From positions 1 through 64,000 of the forward strand of contig NZ_PVRV01000013.1 of the NCBI RefSeq assembly GCF_003012345.1: a stretch of 64,000 nt of DNA, in the 5' to 3' direction. Source of the stretch: Phytohalomonas tamaricis (GTDB lineage Bacteria > Pseudomonadota > Gammaproteobacteria > Pseudomonadales > Halomonadaceae). Position 1 is the stretch's first letter. Each line of letters begins with the position of its first letter. Under the pieces are notes generated by a model that saw only the letters and a program-made list of their open reading frames with translations, was not told where the DNA came from and made no database searches. Made by a program: the position numbers and the translations under genes. Shown here in pieces: positions 32,308 through 43,404 of the stretch.

Positions 32308-33009
32308 ATGGGTCAGAAAGTACATCCAACAGGTATTCGCCTCGGGATCGTCAAGGACCATACATCGGTCTGGTACGCTGAGGGCCGCGATTACGCTGAC
32401 AAGTTGAACAACGATCTTCAGGTGCGTCGCTTCCTGCAAGAGCGTTTGAAGAATGCATCACTTAGCCATGTTCAGATTGAGCGTCCGGCTAACAATGCCC
32501 GTATTACTATTCATACTGCCCGTCCGGGTATCGTGATTGGTAAGAAAGGTGAAGACGTCGATCGTCTGCGTCGTGATCTCACTCAGATGATGGGTGTGCC
32601 GGTGCATGTCAATATCGAGGAAGTTCGCAAGCCGGAACTTGACGCTCAACTGGTTGCGCAGAATATTGCTGGCCAGCTTGAACGCCGTGTGATGTTCCGT
32701 CGTGCCATGAAACGCTCTGTGCAGAACGCTATGCGTCTCGGCGCCAAGGGTATCAAGGTGCAACTGTCCGGACGTCTCGGTGGTGCTGAAATTGCCCGTA
32801 CAGAATGGTATCGCGAAGGTCGTGTGCCGTTGCACACCCTGCGTGCTGATATCGACTACGCGACCTATGAAGCCCATACAACCTATGGCGTCATCGGCGT
32901 CAAGGTCTGGGTCTTCAAGGGTGAAATTCTTGGGGGCATCGAAGAGGTCCGGGCCAAGCAGAAACAGCCTCAGCCTGCGTCCGCACCTAAGAAGAAAGGT
33001 TCCAAGTAA
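32308..33009 (+). CDS. rpsC: 30S ribosomal protein S3
   Basis: 233 residues (E. coli 233), in the 30S head at the mRNA entry, with helicase activity shared with S4 and S5. The KH domain is visible ([21 protein letters not shown], about residues 70-90). The start [20 protein letters not shown] is at ATG 32308; the longer in-frame start at 32263 lies inside rplV and is not used. The Gln/Pro-rich tail is normal. Confidence 0.97.
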   Translation: MGQKVHPTGIRLGIVKDHTSVWYAEGRDYADKLNNDLQVRRFLQERLKNASLSHVQIERPANNARITIHTARPGIVIGKKGEDVDRLRRDLTQMMGVPVHVNIEEVRKPELDAQLVAQNIAGQLERRVMFRRAMKRSVQNAMRLGAKGIKVQLSGRLGGAEIARTEWYREGRVPLHTLRADIDYATYEAHTTYGVIGVKVWVFKGEILGGIEEVRAKQKQPQPASAPKKKGSK

Positions 33010-33023
33010 GGGGGTAGTCGTCG

Positions 33024-33437
33024 ATGTTACAGCCCAAGCGTACCAAATTCCGTAAGCAGCAAAAGGGCCGCAACCGCGGTCTCGCGCATCGCGGTAGTAG
33101 CGTGAGCTTCGGTGAATTCGGTCTCAAGGCCACTGGTCGTGGTCGTATCACCGCACGCCAGATTGAAGCCGGCCGTCGTGCGATTACTCGTCACGTAAAG
33201 CGCGGTGGGAAGATCTGGATTCGAGTTTTCCCGGATAAGCCAATTTCCGAGAAGCCGCTCGAAGTTCGTATGGGTAAAGGTAAAGGTTCCGTTGAGTATT
33301 GGGTTGCCCAGATTCAGCCGGGTAAAGTGCTCTACGAAATCGAAGGTGTATCTGAAGAGTTGGCGCGTGAAGCATTCTCGCTAGCTGCTCAGAAGATGCC
33401 TATTGCCACCATCTTTGTGAAACGGACGGTGATGTGA
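33024..33437 (+). CDS. rplP: 50S ribosomal protein L16
   Basis: 137 residues (E. coli 136), near the A site of the 50S subunit. [19 protein letters not shown] and the Arg loop around [15 protein letters not shown] (a target of the hydroxylase RoxA in E. coli) are conserved. Its stop shares one base with the rpmC start (TGATG). Confidence 0.97.
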   Translation: MLQPKRTKFRKQQKGRNRGLAHRGSSVSFGEFGLKATGRGRITARQIEAGRRAITRHVKRGGKIWIRVFPDKPISEKPLEVRMGKGKGSVEYWVAQIQPGKVLYEIEGVSEELAREAFSLAAQKMPIATIFVKRTVM

Positions 33438-33628
33438 TGAAAGCCCAGGAACTCCGTGATAAGTCAGTCGGATCGCTTCAGGAGCAGCTCTTTGAGCTTC
33501 TTCGTGAGCAGTTCAATCTGCGCATGCAGAAGGCAACTGGTCAGTTGAACCAGAGTCATCTGCTAAAACAGGTGCGCCGCGATATCGCTCGTGTGAAGAC
33601 TGTGCTCAACGAGAAGTCAGGTAACTGA
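33437..33628 (+). CDS. rpmC: 50S ribosomal protein L29
   Basis: 63 residues (E. coli 63), a small two-helix protein next to L23 at the tunnel exit. [21 protein letters not shown] and [11 protein letters not shown]-like sequence ([14 protein letters not shown]) identify it. The ATG overlapping the rplP stop by one base is preferred over the GTG one codon earlier. Confidence 0.95.
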   Translation: MKAQELRDKSVGSLQEQLFELLREQFNLRMQKATGQLNQSHLLKQVRRDIARVKTVLNEKSGN

Positions 33629-33629
33629 T

Positions 33630-33890
33630 ATGGCCGAAGAAAAGAAAGCACGTAGGCTCACCGGAAAGGTGGTGAGCGACAAGATGGAAAAATCCATCGT
33701 CGTGATGATTGAGCGCAGTGAGCGCCATCCCATCTACGGCAAATACGTAAAGCGCTCCACCAAACTGCACGCTCATGATGAAGCCAACCAGGCGAAACTT
33801 GGCGATACGGTCTCTATTGAAGAGTCCCGTCCTATCTCCAAGAAAAAAGCCTGGTCACTGGTTGAAGTGATCGAGCAGGCGAAGGGCTAA
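33630..33890 (+). CDS. rpsQ: 30S ribosomal protein S17
   Basis: 86 residues (E. coli 84), a primary 16S rRNA-binding protein with an OB fold. [21 protein letters not shown] and the [14 protein letters not shown] loop are conserved. Last gene of the classical S10 operon; a 44-base gap without a terminator leads to rplN, so the spc genes may be co-transcribed. Confidence 0.97.
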   Translation: MAEEKKARRLTGKVVSDKMEKSIVVMIERSERHPIYGKYVKRSTKLHAHDEANQAKLGDTVSIEESRPISKKKAWSLVEVIEQAKG

Positions 33891-33934
33891 GCCCGGCAAG
33901 CGCAGTGCAGTCAGTGTAGGTTTGGAGAAAACCG

Positions 33935-34306
33935 ATGATTCAGACTCAGACAATGCTGGATGTCGCCGACAACAGCGGCGCGCGCCGGGTCCAGTGCATT
34001 AAAGTGCTGGGCGGCTCTCACCGCCGTTACGCGCGCGTGGGCGACATCATTAAGGTGACGGTGAAAGAAGCTATTCCGCGTGGCCGTGTCAAGAAAGGCC
34101 AGGTGTTGAAAGCTGTAGTTGTGCGCACCAGAAGTGGTGTTCGCCGTCCCGATGGTTCACTCATCCGCTTCGATGGAAATGCGGCCGTTTTGTTGAACAA
34201 CACCAACGAACAGCCGATCGGCACCCGTATTTTCGGACCGGTAACTCGTGAGCTTCGTACTGAGAAGTTCATGAAGATCATTTCCTTGGCGCCTGAAGTG
34301 CTGTAA
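33935..34306 (+). CDS. rplN: 50S ribosomal protein L14
   Basis: 123 residues (E. coli 123), at the subunit interface where it forms bridge B8 and contacts L19. [21 protein letters not shown] is typical. It is the first gene of the spc operon, with TTGGAGA upstream of the ATG. Confidence 0.98.
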   Translation: MIQTQTMLDVADNSGARRVQCIKVLGGSHRRYARVGDIIKVTVKEAIPRGRVKKGQVLKAVVVRTRSGVRRPDGSLIRFDGNAAVLLNNTNEQPIGTRIFGPVTRELRTEKFMKIISLAPEVL

Positions 34307-34320
34307 GGAGCGAGGCGAAT

Positions 34321-34638
34321 ATGCGTAAGATTAAACGTGACGACGAAGTGATCGTCATCGCCGGCAAGGACAAGGGCAAGCGCGGTACCGTCAAGCGGGT
34401 ACTCAAGGACGGCCGGTTTGTCGTCGCTGGTGTGAACATGATTAAGCGTCACACCAAGCCCAACCCGATGCTGGGCAACCAGGGGGGTATCGTCGAGCGT
34501 GAGGCTCCGATCCACGAATCCAACGTGGCGATCTTCAACCAGGAGACCGGCAAGGCGGATCGGGTCGGCTTTCAGGTGCAAGATGACGGTACCAAAGTCC
34601 GTATCTTTAAGTCGACGCAAAAGCAGATCGACGCCTAA
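34321..34638 (+). CDS. rplX: 50S ribosomal protein L24
   Basis: 105 residues (E. coli 104), an early assembly initiator with an N-terminal KOW motif ([21 protein letters not shown]). It lies near the tunnel exit. GGAGCGAGGC separates it from rplN by 14 bases. Confidence 0.97.
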   Translation: MRKIKRDDEVIVIAGKDKGKRGTVKRVLKDGRFVVAGVNMIKRHTKPNPMLGNQGGIVEREAPIHESNVAIFNQETGKADRVGFQVQDDGTKVRIFKSTQKQIDA

Positions 34639-34656
34639 CGCGACTCGGGTGGCAAC

Positions 34657-35196
34657 ATGGCGAACTTGAAAGAACAGTATAGAAATGAGGTGATGGCCCA
34701 GCTCAAGGAGCAATTCGGCTACGCCAACGTGATGCAGGTGCCCAAGATCACGAAAGTGACGCTGAACATGGGTATTGGCGAAGCGACCAGTGACAAGAAG
34801 CTGATCGACAACGCCGCTGGTGATCTGGAGAAGCTTTCCGGTCAGAAGCCGATCGTGACCAAAGCACGCAAGTCAGTTGCGGGCTTCAAGGTCCGCGAAG
34901 GCTGGCCGATTGGCATCAAGGTCACTCTGCGTAGCGAACGCATGTGGGACTTCCTTGACCGTCTGGTCAATATTGCGATTCCACGTGTTCGTGACTTCCG
35001 TGGTCTCAACCCGAAGTCCTTTGACGGTCGTGGCAATTACTCCATGGGGGTTCGTGAGCAGATCATTTTCCCGGAGATCGAATATGATAAAATCGATCGC
35101 ATTCGGGGCCTGGATATCACGATAACCACCAGCGCCAACACCGACGATGAAGGTCGTGCACTGTTGAGTGCGCTGAACTTCCCGTTCAAGAAATAA
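34657..35196 (+). CDS. rplE: 50S ribosomal protein L5
   Basis: 179 residues (E. coli 179). It binds 5S rRNA and contacts P-site tRNA and S13 through a flexible loop. [11 protein letters not shown] and [18 protein letters not shown]-like sequence ([19 protein letters not shown]) are conserved. In E. coli the S8-repressor site overlaps the start of this gene; I did not find an obvious match. Confidence 0.97.
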   Translation: MANLKEQYRNEVMAQLKEQFGYANVMQVPKITKVTLNMGIGEATSDKKLIDNAAGDLEKLSGQKPIVTKARKSVAGFKVREGWPIGIKVTLRSERMWDFLDRLVNIAIPRVRDFRGLNPKSFDGRGNYSMGVREQIIFPEIEYDKIDRIRGLDITITTSANTDDEGRALLSALNFPFKK

Positions 35197-35206
35197 GGGT
35201 GAGATC

Positions 35207-35512
35207 ATGGCAAAGAAAAGCATGATGGAGCGTGAGCTCAAGCGTACCCAACTGGTGCAGAAGTACGCCGGTCGTCGCGCTGAGCTCAAAGCCATCATTA
35301 ACAATGTGAACGCTTCTGACGAAGAGCGCTTCGATGCGCAGCTGCAGTTACAGAAGCTGCCGCGTGACTCGAGCCCTGTACGCCAGCGTAATCGCTGCCG
35401 TATTACGGGCCGTCCGCATGGCTTCTACAACAAGTTCGGGCTTGCCCGTAACATGCTGCGTGAAGCCGCTATGCGTGGTGACGTTCCCGGCCTGACCAAG
35501 TCCAGCTGGTAA
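35207..35512 (+). CDS. rpsN: 30S ribosomal protein S14
   Basis: 101 residues (E. coli 101), the long zinc-independent form without the CxxC pairs. [22 protein letters not shown] (residues 63-84) is the conserved 16S-binding part. In the 30S head beside S3 and S10. Confidence 0.97.
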   Translation: MAKKSMMERELKRTQLVQKYAGRRAELKAIINNVNASDEERFDAQLQLQKLPRDSSPVRQRNRCRITGRPHGFYNKFGLARNMLREAAMRGDVPGLTKSSW

Positions 35513-35536
35513 CCACGTTAATCAGGAGCGCAACAA

Positions 35537-35929
35537 ATGAGCATGCAAGACACTCTATCGGATATGCTGACACGTATCCGTAATGCGCAGTTAGCCACTA
35601 AGGAAACGGTTTCCATGCCGTCTTCCAAACTCAAGATTGAGGTGGCTCGCGTGTTGAAAGAAGAGGGTTATATTGCAGAGTATGCGGTGGAAGAAAGTGA
35701 GAAACCGCAGCTTTCTGTAACTCTGAAGTATTTTGAAGGTAAGCCGGTCATCGAGCACCTGCAGCGCGTTTCTAAGCCGTCACTGCGTATCTATAAGGGC
35801 AAAGGTGAGTTGCCTACGGTCGCAGACGGCTTGGGCGTAGCGATCGTTTCCACCTCTAAAGGCGTGATGACTGATCGCGCGGCGCGTCAAGCCGGCGTCG
35901 GCGGTGAAGTCATCTGCACCGTATTCTAG
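35537..35929 (+). CDS. rpsH: 30S ribosomal protein S8
   Basis: 130 residues (E. coli 130), a central-domain organiser of 16S rRNA and, in E. coli, translational repressor of the spc operon. [18 protein letters not shown] and the C-terminal [11 protein letters not shown] are typical. AGGAG precedes the ATG by nine bases. Confidence 0.97.
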   Translation: MSMQDTLSDMLTRIRNAQLATKETVSMPSSKLKIEVARVLKEEGYIAEYAVEESEKPQLSVTLKYFEGKPVIEHLQRVSKPSLRIYKGKGELPTVADGLGVAIVSTSKGVMTDRAARQAGVGGEVICTVF

Positions 35930-35938
35930 GAGTGAGAA

Positions 35939-36469
35939 ATGTCTAGGATCGCAAAATATCCGGTTAAACTGCCAAATGGCGTCGAAGTCAAGATCGAAGG
36001 TGATAAGCTGACCGTTAAAGGTGGTCAGGGTCAGCTTGAGCTGGACGTGCATCAAGACGTTATTGTTGGGCAGGAAGAAGGAACGCTGACGTTCAAGCCT
36101 AGTGAAGAAGCTAAGGATTGGGCGATGGCTGGTACTACTCGTGCATTGGTCAACAATATGGTTGTGGGCGTTTCTGAAGGGTTTACCAAAACTCTTGAGA
36201 TCAACGGTGTAGGTTATCGTGCCCAGGCTAGCGGCCAGTCCATCAATCTAACGCTCGGCTTTTCTCATCCGGTCGATTACACGTTGCCTCAGGGTGTTAC
36301 CGCGGAAACACCGCGTAATACTACGATCGTGCTGAAAAGCGCGGACAAGCAGCGTCTCGGCCAGGTGGCGGCAGAAATTCGTGCTTTCCGTCCGCCCGAG
36401 CCCTATAAGGGCAAGGGTATCCGGTACAGCGACGAACAGGTTCGCCGTAAAGAAGCCAAGAAGAAGTAA
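35939..36469 (+). CDS. rplF: 50S ribosomal protein L6
   Basis: 176 residues (E. coli 177), next to the factor-binding site and sarcin-ricin loop. It has two similar domains, with the signature [20 protein letters not shown] near the C-terminus. It follows rpsH after nine bases. Confidence 0.98.
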   Translation: MSRIAKYPVKLPNGVEVKIEGDKLTVKGGQGQLELDVHQDVIVGQEEGTLTFKPSEEAKDWAMAGTTRALVNNMVVGVSEGFTKTLEINGVGYRAQASGQSINLTLGFSHPVDYTLPQGVTAETPRNTTIVLKSADKQRLGQVAAEIRAFRPPEPYKGKGIRYSDEQVRRKEAKKK

Positions 36470-36478
36470 GGCAGGGTT

Positions 36479-36829
36479 ATGAACGCGAAGAAAGAATCTC
36501 GTCTCCGTCGTGCCCGCCGCACGCGTGCCAAAATCCGCGAGTTGGGTGTCGATCGTTTGTGTGTCAACCGCACACCGCGTCACATGTATGCCCAAATTAT
36601 TTCCGCCGATGGTGGACGTGTGCTGGTTAGCGCATCCACTTTAGACAAGTCGCTGCGTGAAGCAGCGACTGGTAATGCGGAAGCCGCCGCCAAGGTCGGC
36701 TCGCTTTTGGCCGAGCGCGCGAAAGAAGCGGGTATCACTGAAGTTGCCTTCGACCGTTCCGGGTACAAGTACCACGGTCGCGTCAAGGCCCTCGCTGACG
36801 CCGCGCGTGAAGGCGGCCTGCAATTCTAA
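36479..36829 (+). CDS. rplR: 50S ribosomal protein L18
   Basis: 116 residues (E. coli 117), a 5S rRNA-binding protein with a basic N-terminus ([21 protein letters not shown], residues 1-21 region) and the conserved [21 protein letters not shown] near the end. Confidence 0.97.
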   Translation: MNAKKESRLRRARRTRAKIRELGVDRLCVNRTPRHMYAQIISADGGRVLVSASTLDKSLREAATGNAEAAAKVGSLLAERAKEAGITEVAFDRSGYKYHGRVKALADAAREGGLQF

Positions 36830-36840
36830 AGGGTTTTACG

Positions 36841-37344
36841 ATGGCGAATAACGAACAGAAAGGCAGCGGTGAACTGCAAGAAAAACTTGTGCAGATCAAC
36901 CGTGTCGCCAAAGTGGTCAAAGGTGGTCGAATCTTCGGCTTCACCGCTTTGACCGTTGTTGGCGATGGCAAGGGTCGTATAGGCTTCGGTCGTGGCAAGG
37001 CGCGTGAAGTGCCTGTTGCGATCCAGAAGGCTATGGACCAAGCACATCGCAACATGATCAAGGTCGAACTCAAGGGTAATACGCTGCAGTACCCGGTACG
37101 CGCCAATCATGGTGCTTCCAAGGTTTATATGCAGCCTGCATCCGAAGGTACTGGGATCATCGCCGGTGGTGCGATGCGCTCAGTGCTTGAGTTGGCCGGT
37201 GTTCATGACGTTCTGGCCAAGTGCTATGGCTCGACCAATCCGGTTAACGTTGTGCGTGCTACCGTCAAAGGTTTGGCATCTATGCGCTCGCCTGAAGACG
37301 TCGCGGCCAAGCGTGGCCTCTCCGTTGAAGCGATTACGGGGTAA
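36841..37344 (+). CDS. rpsE: 30S ribosomal protein S5
   Basis: 167 residues (E. coli 167), at the mRNA channel and important for decoding accuracy. The double-stranded-RNA-binding-like N-terminal domain includes the loop [20 protein letters not shown], where spectinomycin-resistance changes map in other bacteria; no deletion is seen. The C-terminal domain has [18 protein letters not shown]. Confidence 0.97.
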   Translation: MANNEQKGSGELQEKLVQINRVAKVVKGGRIFGFTALTVVGDGKGRIGFGRGKAREVPVAIQKAMDQAHRNMIKVELKGNTLQYPVRANHGASKVYMQPASEGTGIIAGGAMRSVLELAGVHDVLAKCYGSTNPVNVVRATVKGLASMRSPEDVAAKRGLSVEAITG

Positions 37345-37349
37345 ACATC

Positions 37350-37532
37350 ATGTCAGCCAAGCTTAAGATTACCCAGATCCGTAGCACTATCGGTACGATG
37401 GAAAAGCATAAGGCTACTATTCGTGGTCTTGGCCTTCGTCGTATCGGTCATACTGTCGAACTGGAAGATACCCCTGCCGTCCGCGGTATGATCCACAAGG
37501 TAAATTACCTTGTGCGCGTTGAGGGAGAGTAA
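37350..37532 (+). CDS. rpmD: 50S ribosomal protein L30
   Basis: 60 residues (E. coli 59). The small L30 fold is recognised by [21 protein letters not shown] and [21 protein letters not shown]. It starts 5 bases after the rpsE stop and ends 3 bases before rplO. Confidence 0.96.
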   Translation: MSAKLKITQIRSTIGTMEKHKATIRGLGLRRIGHTVELEDTPAVRGMIHKVNYLVRVEGE

Positions 37533-37535
37533 TCC

Positions 37536-37970
37536 ATGAAACTTAATAGCCTGAGCCCGGCACCGGGTTCCAAGCACGCTGAAAAGCGCGTGGGTCGTGG
37601 CATTGGCTCCGGTCTGGGTAAGACCGGTGGCCGTGGTCACAAAGGCCAGAAGTCTCGTAGTGGTGGCACGGTCAAGCCAGGTTTCGAAGGTGGTCAGATG
37701 CCTTTGCAGCGTCGTCTGCCGAAATTTGGTTTTACCTCAATGAAGTCACTGGTTTCTGAAGAGGTTCGCCTCTCTGAGCTGGCCAAGGTTGATGGCGAAG
37801 CTGTCACTCTTGAGACATTAAAGAAAGCCAATGTACTTAGGGATGATACGCAATTTGCGAAAATCATTCTGTCTGGTGAGCTGAGTAAAGCGGTTACGGT
37901 GCGTGGTCTCAAAGTCACCAAAGGTGCGCGAGGCGCCATTGAAGCCGCTGGCGGTAAGGTAGAGGACTAA
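37536..37970 (+). CDS. rplO: 50S ribosomal protein L15
   Basis: 144 residues (E. coli 144), a late assembly protein with a long extended Gly/Arg/Lys-rich N-terminus ([20 protein letters not shown]) threading into 23S rRNA. Its stop overlaps the secY ATG by one base (TAATG). Confidence 0.97.
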   Translation: MKLNSLSPAPGSKHAEKRVGRGIGSGLGKTGGRGHKGQKSRSGGTVKPGFEGGQMPLQRRLPKFGFTSMKSLVSEEVRLSELAKVDGEAVTLETLKKANVLRDDTQFAKIILSGELSKAVTVRGLKVTKGARGAIEAAGGKVED

Positions 37971-39304
37971 TGGCTAAGTCAGGAAATGTACCGGCAAATA
38001 TGCAGAGTGGCTTGAGTGAACTTTGGGCTCGCCTGCGTTTCGTATTCATCGCGATCGTGGTGTACCGTATCGGTGCCCATATTCCGGTGCCCGGTATTAA
38101 TCCTGACCAGCTCGCTGCCCTCTTCAGAGAGAACCAGGGCACCATCCTGAGCCTGTTTAACATGTTTTCGGGTGGTGCGCTGGAGCGCATGAGTATCTTC
38201 GCGTTGGGTATAATGCCTTATATTTCTGCGTCGATAATCATGCAGCTCCTGACCGTGGTCTCACCTCAACTGGAGCAGCTGAAAAAGGAAGGTGAGGCCG
38301 GCCGCCGTAAGATCAGTCAGTACACGCGCTACGCCACAGTGGTGCTGGCCCTGATCCAATCGATCGGCATGGCAGTGGGACTGGTCGGAAACGGAGTGGC
38401 CTATAGCGCTAGCTTCAGCTTCTATTTTACCGCCGTTGCGACGCTTGTTGCTGGTGCTGTCTTCTTGATGTGGTTGGGTGAACAGATCACGGAGAAGGGC
38501 ATTGGTAATGGCATATCGTTAATCATTTTTTCCGGTATTGTTGCCGGTTTGCCCAGTGCGGTAGGCCAGGCTTTTGAGCTGGCAAGAAATGATGGCGCAT
38601 GGAATGTTCTTCCGATTTTGGCATTAGCTGTACTAGCAATTGCGACAGTCGCTTTCGTGGTCTTTATCGAGCGCGGCCAGCGCCGCATTACGGTAAATTA
38701 CCCGCGGCGTCAGGTAGGAAACAAGATGTATGCTGGTCAGAGCAGTTACTTACCGATGAAGGTCAATATGGCGGGCGTCATTCCGCCGATCTTCGCTTCG
38801 AGCATCCTGCTTTTTCCTGCTTCGATTGGCCAGTGGTTTGGTCAGGGTGAGGGGATGCAGTGGCTTCAGACAATGTCTCAGGCACTTGGGCCAGGGCAAC
38901 CGCTCTATATCTTGCTTTTCGCAATAGCCGTAGTATTCTTCTGCTTTTTTTATACGGCACTGGTCTTTAATCCTAAAGACGTCGCCGATAATTTAAAGAA
39001 ATCGGGTGCTTTCCTACCGGGCATACGCCCGGGTGAACAGACGTCTCGTTACATTGATAAAGTAATGACTCGGCTGACCTTGTTTGGTGCTCTCTACATC
39101 ACGCTGGTCTCCTTGATGCCGCAGTTCCTGATGGTGGCATGGCAGGTGCCGTTTTATTTCGGCGGAACGTCATTGCTGATCGTCGTGGTAGTCATCATGG
39201 ACTTCATGGCGCAGGTGCAGTCGCATCTGATGTCTCATCAATATGAGTCAGTGATGAAGAAGTCCAACCTCAAAGGGTATGGTAGCGGCGGCATCATGCG
39301 CTGA
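37970..39304 (+). CDS. secY: Preprotein translocase subunit SecY
   Basis: 444 residues (E. coli 443), the ten-helix pore of the SecYEG channel. Recognisable parts are [11 protein letters not shown], the plug region after helix 1, [36 protein letters not shown] (cytoplasmic loop for SecA and the ribosome) and [15 protein letters not shown]. It is coupled by a one-base overlap with rplO. Its partner SecE is at 12.2 kb. Confidence 0.98.
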   Translation: MAKSGNVPANMQSGLSELWARLRFVFIAIVVYRIGAHIPVPGINPDQLAALFRENQGTILSLFNMFSGGALERMSIFALGIMPYISASIIMQLLTVVSPQLEQLKKEGEAGRRKISQYTRYATVVLALIQSIGMAVGLVGNGVAYSASFSFYFTAVATLVAGAVFLMWLGEQITEKGIGNGISLIIFSGIVAGLPSAVGQAFELARNDGAWNVLPILALAVLAIATVAFVVFIERGQRRITVNYPRRQVGNKMYAGQSSYLPMKVNMAGVIPPIFASSILLFPASIGQWFGQGEGMQWLQTMSQALGPGQPLYILLFAIAVVFFCFFYTALVFNPKDVADNLKKSGAFLPGIRPGEQTSRYIDKVMTRLTLFGALYITLVSLMPQFLMVAWQVPFYFGGTSLLIVVVVIMDFMAQVQSHLMSHQYESVMKKSNLKGYGSGGIMR

Positions 39305-39332
39305 TATGCCTATGAGCTATTTGGAGTGAACC

Positions 39333-39446
39333 ATGAAAGTTCGAGCTTCAGTTAAGAAAATCTGCCGTAATTGCAAAATTATTCGGCGCCGTGGCGCGGT
39401 ACGTGTTATCTGCACTGAGCCACGTCATAAGCAGCGCCAAGGTTAA
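39333..39446 (+). CDS. rpmJ: 50S ribosomal protein L36
   Basis: 37 residues, the smallest ribosomal protein, too short for most open-frame cut-offs. [20 protein letters not shown] starts at ATG 39333 with TTGGAG upstream. The zinc ligands Cys11, Cys14, Cys27 and His32 are all present, so this is the zinc-binding paralogue. It follows secY by 28 bases, as in other gammaproteobacteria. Confidence 0.96.
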   Translation: MKVRASVKKICRNCKIIRRRGAVRVICTEPRHKQRQG

Positions 39447-39473
39447 ACTTGGCACTGTATTAGGTTGGGTGTC

Positions 39474-39510
39474 GCATACCTCTTGCCCTTTTGGGGGTGA
39501 AGGGGTATGC
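39474..39510 (+). promoter_or_regulatory. Hairpin in the alpha-operon leader
   Basis: GCATACC (39474-39480) pairs with GGTATGC (39504-39510), with further CTT/AAG and CCC/GGG pairs inside. It lies in the 122-base spacer before rpsM, where E. coli has the S4-binding pseudoknot that controls the alpha operon. I cannot show the pseudoknot itself. Confidence 0.45.
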
Positions 39511-39568
39511 TGTTGCGCCTTTTGTAGATGATTAACCGAGCAAGCCGCTCAATATTCGGAGTAAGCTG

Positions 39569-39925
39569 ATGGCCCGTATTGCAGGCGTCAATATCCCGGA
39601 CAACAAGCATGCGGCGATCTCGCTGACCTATATCTACGGGATTGGCCGTACTCGCGCACAGCAAATTTGTGCTGCAGTCGGTATCGCACCGAATCTCAAG
39701 ATCGGCGATTTTACTGCCGAGCAACTTGATGAAGTGCGTGCCGAAGTTGGCAAATATACCGTAGAGGGCGACCTTCGCCGTGAGATCACGCTTAATATTA
39801 AGCGTCTCATGGACTTGGGTGTCTATCGTGGTCTGCGCCATCGTCGTGGTCTTCCGCTGCGTGGTCAGCGTACTAAGACCAATGCGCGTACCCGTAAGGG
39901 ACCGCGTAAACCGATTCGCAAATAA
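39569..39925 (+). CDS. rpsM: 30S ribosomal protein S13
   Basis: 118 residues (E. coli 118), in the 30S head, forming bridges B1a and B1b with the 50S subunit. [15 protein letters not shown] and the basic tail [21 protein letters not shown] are typical. First gene of rpsM-rpsK-rpsD-rpoA-rplQ. Confidence 0.97.
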   Translation: MARIAGVNIPDNKHAAISLTYIYGIGRTRAQQICAAVGIAPNLKIGDFTAEQLDEVRAEVGKYTVEGDLRREITLNIKRLMDLGVYRGLRHRRGLPLRGQRTKTNARTRKGPRKPIRK

Positions 39926-39959
39926 CGCACGTTCTGGCGTTTAGACAGGAAACATCAAC

Positions 39960-40346
39960 ATGGCTAACCCGCGCAGTAACCGGAAAAAGGTTAAAAAGCA
40001 GGTTGTGGATGCGGTTGCCCACATTCATGCCTCTTTTAACAATACGATCGTGACGATCACAGACCGCCAGGGCAATGCCCTTTCATGGGCCACTGCCGGT
40101 GGTTCGGGTTTTCGTGGTTCTCGTAAGAGCACCCCGTTCGCAGCCCAAGTGGCAAGCGAACGTGCAGCAACTGCTGCAGCCGAGTATGGTGTGAAAAACG
40201 TCGACGTGCTGGTCAAGGGCCCGGGGCCCGGCCGTGAGTCCGCCGTGCGTGCATTGAATGCCGCCGGTTTCCGCGTGCAAAGCATTACCGACGCGACTCC
40301 CGTTCCTCATAACGGGTGCCGCCCGCCGAAGAAACGCCGCGTTTAA
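39960..40346 (+). CDS. rpsK: 30S ribosomal protein S11
   Basis: 128 residues (E. coli 129), on the 30S platform near the E-site mRNA. Conserved parts are [20 protein letters not shown], the [13 protein letters not shown] loop and the C-terminal [15 protein letters not shown]. It is followed after 12 bases by rpsD. Confidence 0.97.
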   Translation: MANPRSNRKKVKKQVVDAVAHIHASFNNTIVTITDRQGNALSWATAGGSGFRGSRKSTPFAAQVASERAATAAAEYGVKNVDVLVKGPGPGRESAVRALNAAGFRVQSITDATPVPHNGCRPPKKRRV

Positions 40347-40358
40347 GGAGACGGACTT

Positions 40359-40979
<621 letters not shown>

Positions 40980-41028
40980 TCCCATACGTGACTTCGAGTA
41001 TTTGTTTGGCAGCCTGAAAGGTGTTCTT

Positions 41029-42027
41029 ATGCAGCGTTCAGTGACAGAGTTTCTCCGTCCTCGCGACATCAAGGTCGAAGAGATCAACGCGCACCACGCG
41101 AAGATCGTGCTTGAGCCGTTCGAGCGCGGTTTCGGCCATACCCTGGGGAATGCTCTGCGTCGCATCCTTTTGTCTTCCATGCCCGGCTGTGCCGTGGTGG
41201 AAGCCGAGATCGAAGGCGTTCTTCATGAGTACAGCGCCATTGAAGGGGTTCAGGAAGATGTAATTGAAATTCTTCTGAATCTCAAGGACGTGGCCATCAA
41301 AATGCATGGTCGCGACGATGCTGTACTGACGCTGAACAAGCAGGGTCCAGGTGTAATGACGGCTGGCGATATTGCTGGCGATCATGATATTGAAATTGTC
41401 AATCCCGATCATGTCATTGCTCACTTGAACGATGGCGTCGAGTTGAAGATGCAGCTGCGTGTTATGCGTGGCCGTGGTTACGAGCCGGCAGATGCCCGCG
41501 CTCAAGCCGACGATGAATCCCGTGCTATTGGTCGTCTACAGTTGGATGCGACTTATAGCCCGGTTCGCCGTGTGTCTTATTCGGTTGAAGCCGCTCGTGT
41601 CGAGCAGCGTACCGACCTCGACAAGCTAGTTATCGATCTGGAAACTGACGGTACCCTGGATCCTGAAGAGGCGATTCGCCGCTCCGCTACCATTCTACAG
41701 GAGCAGCTTGCCGCCTTCGTCGATCTGGAAGCTGATAAAGAGCAGGAAGTCGAAGAGGAAGAGGATCAGATTGATCCTATTCTGCTGCGTCCCGTAGACG
41801 ATCTCGAGTTAACCGTCCGCAGTGCTAACTGTCTCAAAGCCGAGAATATTTATTATATCGGGGATCTTATCCAGCGCACGGAAGTGGAGCTGTTGAAGAC
41901 GCCGAATCTTGGCAAGAAGTCCTTGAACGAAATCAAGGATGTTCTTGAGGCACGTGGCCTGTCGCTCGGCATGCGGCTTGAAAGCTGGCCGCCGGCGAGC
42001 CTGAAAGACGACAAGGCCTCCGCCTGA
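41029..42027 (+). CDS. rpoA: RNA polymerase alpha subunit
   Basis: 332 residues (E. coli 329). The N-terminal domain (1 to about 235) dimerises and binds beta and beta' ([20 protein letters not shown] is the assembly motif). An acidic linker ([12 protein letters not shown]) joins the C-terminal domain, which binds UP-element DNA and activators ([20 protein letters not shown], with the key Arg and Asn-Cys-Leu-Lys). The ATG at 41029 ([12 protein letters not shown]) aligns with E. coli; the upstream in-frame start at 41002 adds nine unsupported residues. Confidence 0.97.
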   Translation: MQRSVTEFLRPRDIKVEEINAHHAKIVLEPFERGFGHTLGNALRRILLSSMPGCAVVEAEIEGVLHEYSAIEGVQEDVIEILLNLKDVAIKMHGRDDAVLTLNKQGPGVMTAGDIAGDHDIEIVNPDHVIAHLNDGVELKMQLRVMRGRGYEPADARAQADDESRAIGRLQLDATYSPVRRVSYSVEAARVEQRTDLDKLVIDLETDGTLDPEEAIRRSATILQEQLAAFVDLEADKEQEVEEEEDQIDPILLRPVDDLELTVRSANCLKAENIYYIGDLIQRTEVELLKTPNLGKKSLNEIKDVLEARGLSLGMRLESWPPASLKDDKASA

Positions 42028-42067
42028 ACGGGTGACTCGAGTTCAAGATTGGTAAGGAATCACAACC

Positions 42068-42454
42068 ATGCGTCATCGTAAGAGTGGTCGTCACCTAAGT
42101 CGTACGAGCTCGCATCGCCATGCCATGTTCAAGAATATGTGCGTGTCTTTGGTCGAGCATGAAATGATCAAAACCACTTTACCTAAGGCCAAGGAACTGC
42201 GTCGTCATATCGAGCCGCTGATCACCCTGGCCAAGAACGACAGCGTCGCTAATCGTCGTCTGGCGTTCAACCGTACGCGCTCCAAGGCTGCGGTAGGTAA
42301 GCTCTTTAATGAGCTGGGCCCACGCTACACCAACCGTCCTGGCGGTTATGTACGTGTTCTCAAGTGCGGCTTCCGTCCGGGCGATAATGCGCCTATGGCG
42401 TATGTCGAATTGGTAGATCGTCCTGTTGCTGCTGAAGCGAGCGGGGACGAGTAA
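42068..42454 (+). CDS. rplQ: 50S ribosomal protein L17
   Basis: 128 residues (E. coli 127), near the tunnel exit. [20 protein letters not shown] and the [21 protein letters not shown] stretch identify it. It closes the ribosomal cluster and is followed by a strong terminator. Confidence 0.98.
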   Translation: MRHRKSGRHLSRTSSHRHAMFKNMCVSLVEHEMIKTTLPKAKELRRHIEPLITLAKNDSVANRRLAFNRTRSKAAVGKLFNELGPRYTNRPGGYVRVLKCGFRPGDNAPMAYVELVDRPVAAEASGDE

Positions 42455-42480
42455 AATTAAAACTCGTCTGATCTACAACG

Positions 42481-42509
42481 AAAGCCGGCCTTCAAGGTCG
42501 GCTTTTTTA
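42481..42509 (+). terminator. Terminator of the alpha operon
   Basis: AAAGCCGGCC and GGTCGGCTTT arms (one G-U pair) around TTCAA, ending in six T, 27 bases after rplQ. Confidence 0.9.
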
Positions 42510-42564
42510 TTTACAGATTGGGGTACTGTAGCGCGCAACTATAAAAAACTTACAGGTGCTCACT

Positions 42565-43344
42565 ATGAAGAAATGTAGGTTCGTAGATGGATTTTGCTCG
42601 AACTGTGAAGGTGAACTGCCGTTTGAGTTCACCATGGCATTTCAGCCGATCGTCAACCTCAATACTAGGACTCTTCATGCATATGAAGCTCTTGTTAGAG
42701 GCGTGAATGGGGAATCGGCTCACTCGATTATTTCGCAAGTGACAGCTGATCTTCTCTATCGTTTCGATCAGGCTTGTCGTATCAAAGCGCTAGACTTGGC
42801 TGAAAAATTGGGTATGACAACGAGCCTCTCGATCAATTTCTTGCCAAATGCAGTTTATGAGCCACGTTCATGTATCCACGCGACTTTGAAGTTAGCAAAG
42901 GAGCTGGGATGGCCAACTGAACGTTTGATCTTTGAAATTACAGAAGTTGAGCAAGTGCGTGATCGTCAACATCTGCGCCGAATCGTTGACGCGTATAGAG
43001 AAATGGGCTTTTTCGTTGCGCTTGATGATTTCGGTTCCGGCTATTCCAATCTTGATATGCTTATTGATTTGACACCGCAGTATCTCAAGCTTGACCGTGA
43101 TCTTGTGCATGACGTTGTCCATGATGTGCGTCGGCAAATATTAATCGAGACTACCATTGCCTTGGCTGATCGATTGGATATGAATCTGATTGCTGAAGGC
43201 GTTGAAACTCAAGAAGAAGCTCAATGGCTATATGAACGAGGAATCTATCTTCACCAAGGATTCTATTACGCAAGGCCTGCTATAGAGGCATTGGTTCCTT
43301 GTGATGATAATTGGTTCAGTTTCATGGCTAATAAGAATGCTTGA
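42565..43344 (+). CDS. EAL-domain cyclic di-GMP phosphodiesterase
   Basis: 259 residues, almost entirely one EAL domain, predicted to hydrolyse cyclic di-GMP to pGpG in the cytoplasm. The catalytic set looks complete: Glu41 of the EAL motif, Asn91, Glu124, Asp154-Asp155 (DDFGSGYSN), Lys176, Glu211 (AEGVE) and Gln231 (QGFYYARP). There is no membrane helix or PAS/GGDEF domain. A short N-terminal segment with Cys4, Cys11 and Cys14 precedes the domain and might sense redox or bind metal. The ATG 42565 has AGGTG six bases upstream; a GTG at 42556 is possible. It is a single gene between the rplQ and uvrA terminators; TTGGGG/TATAAA at 42518-42545 could be its promoter. Confidence 0.9.
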   Translation: MKKCRFVDGFCSNCEGELPFEFTMAFQPIVNLNTRTLHAYEALVRGVNGESAHSIISQVTADLLYRFDQACRIKALDLAEKLGMTTSLSINFLPNAVYEPRSCIHATLKLAKELGWPTERLIFEITEVEQVRDRQHLRRIVDAYREMGFFVALDDFGSGYSNLDMLIDLTPQYLKLDRDLVHDVVHDVRRQILIETTIALADRLDMNLIAEGVETQEEAQWLYERGIYLHQGFYYARPAIEALVPCDDNWFSFMANKNA

Positions 43345-43352
43345 CGCACACT

Positions 43353-43377
43353 AAAAAGGCTCCTGCTGGAGGAGCCT
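43353..43377 (-). terminator. Terminator of uvrA
   Basis: AGGCTCCT and AGGAGCCT pair perfectly around five bases. The T-run is on the minus strand, so it ends the uvrA transcript; it may also slow the convergent EAL transcript. Confidence 0.85.
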
Positions 43378-43404
43378 GTATGCTGTGTATAAATGTGATG
43401 CTCA

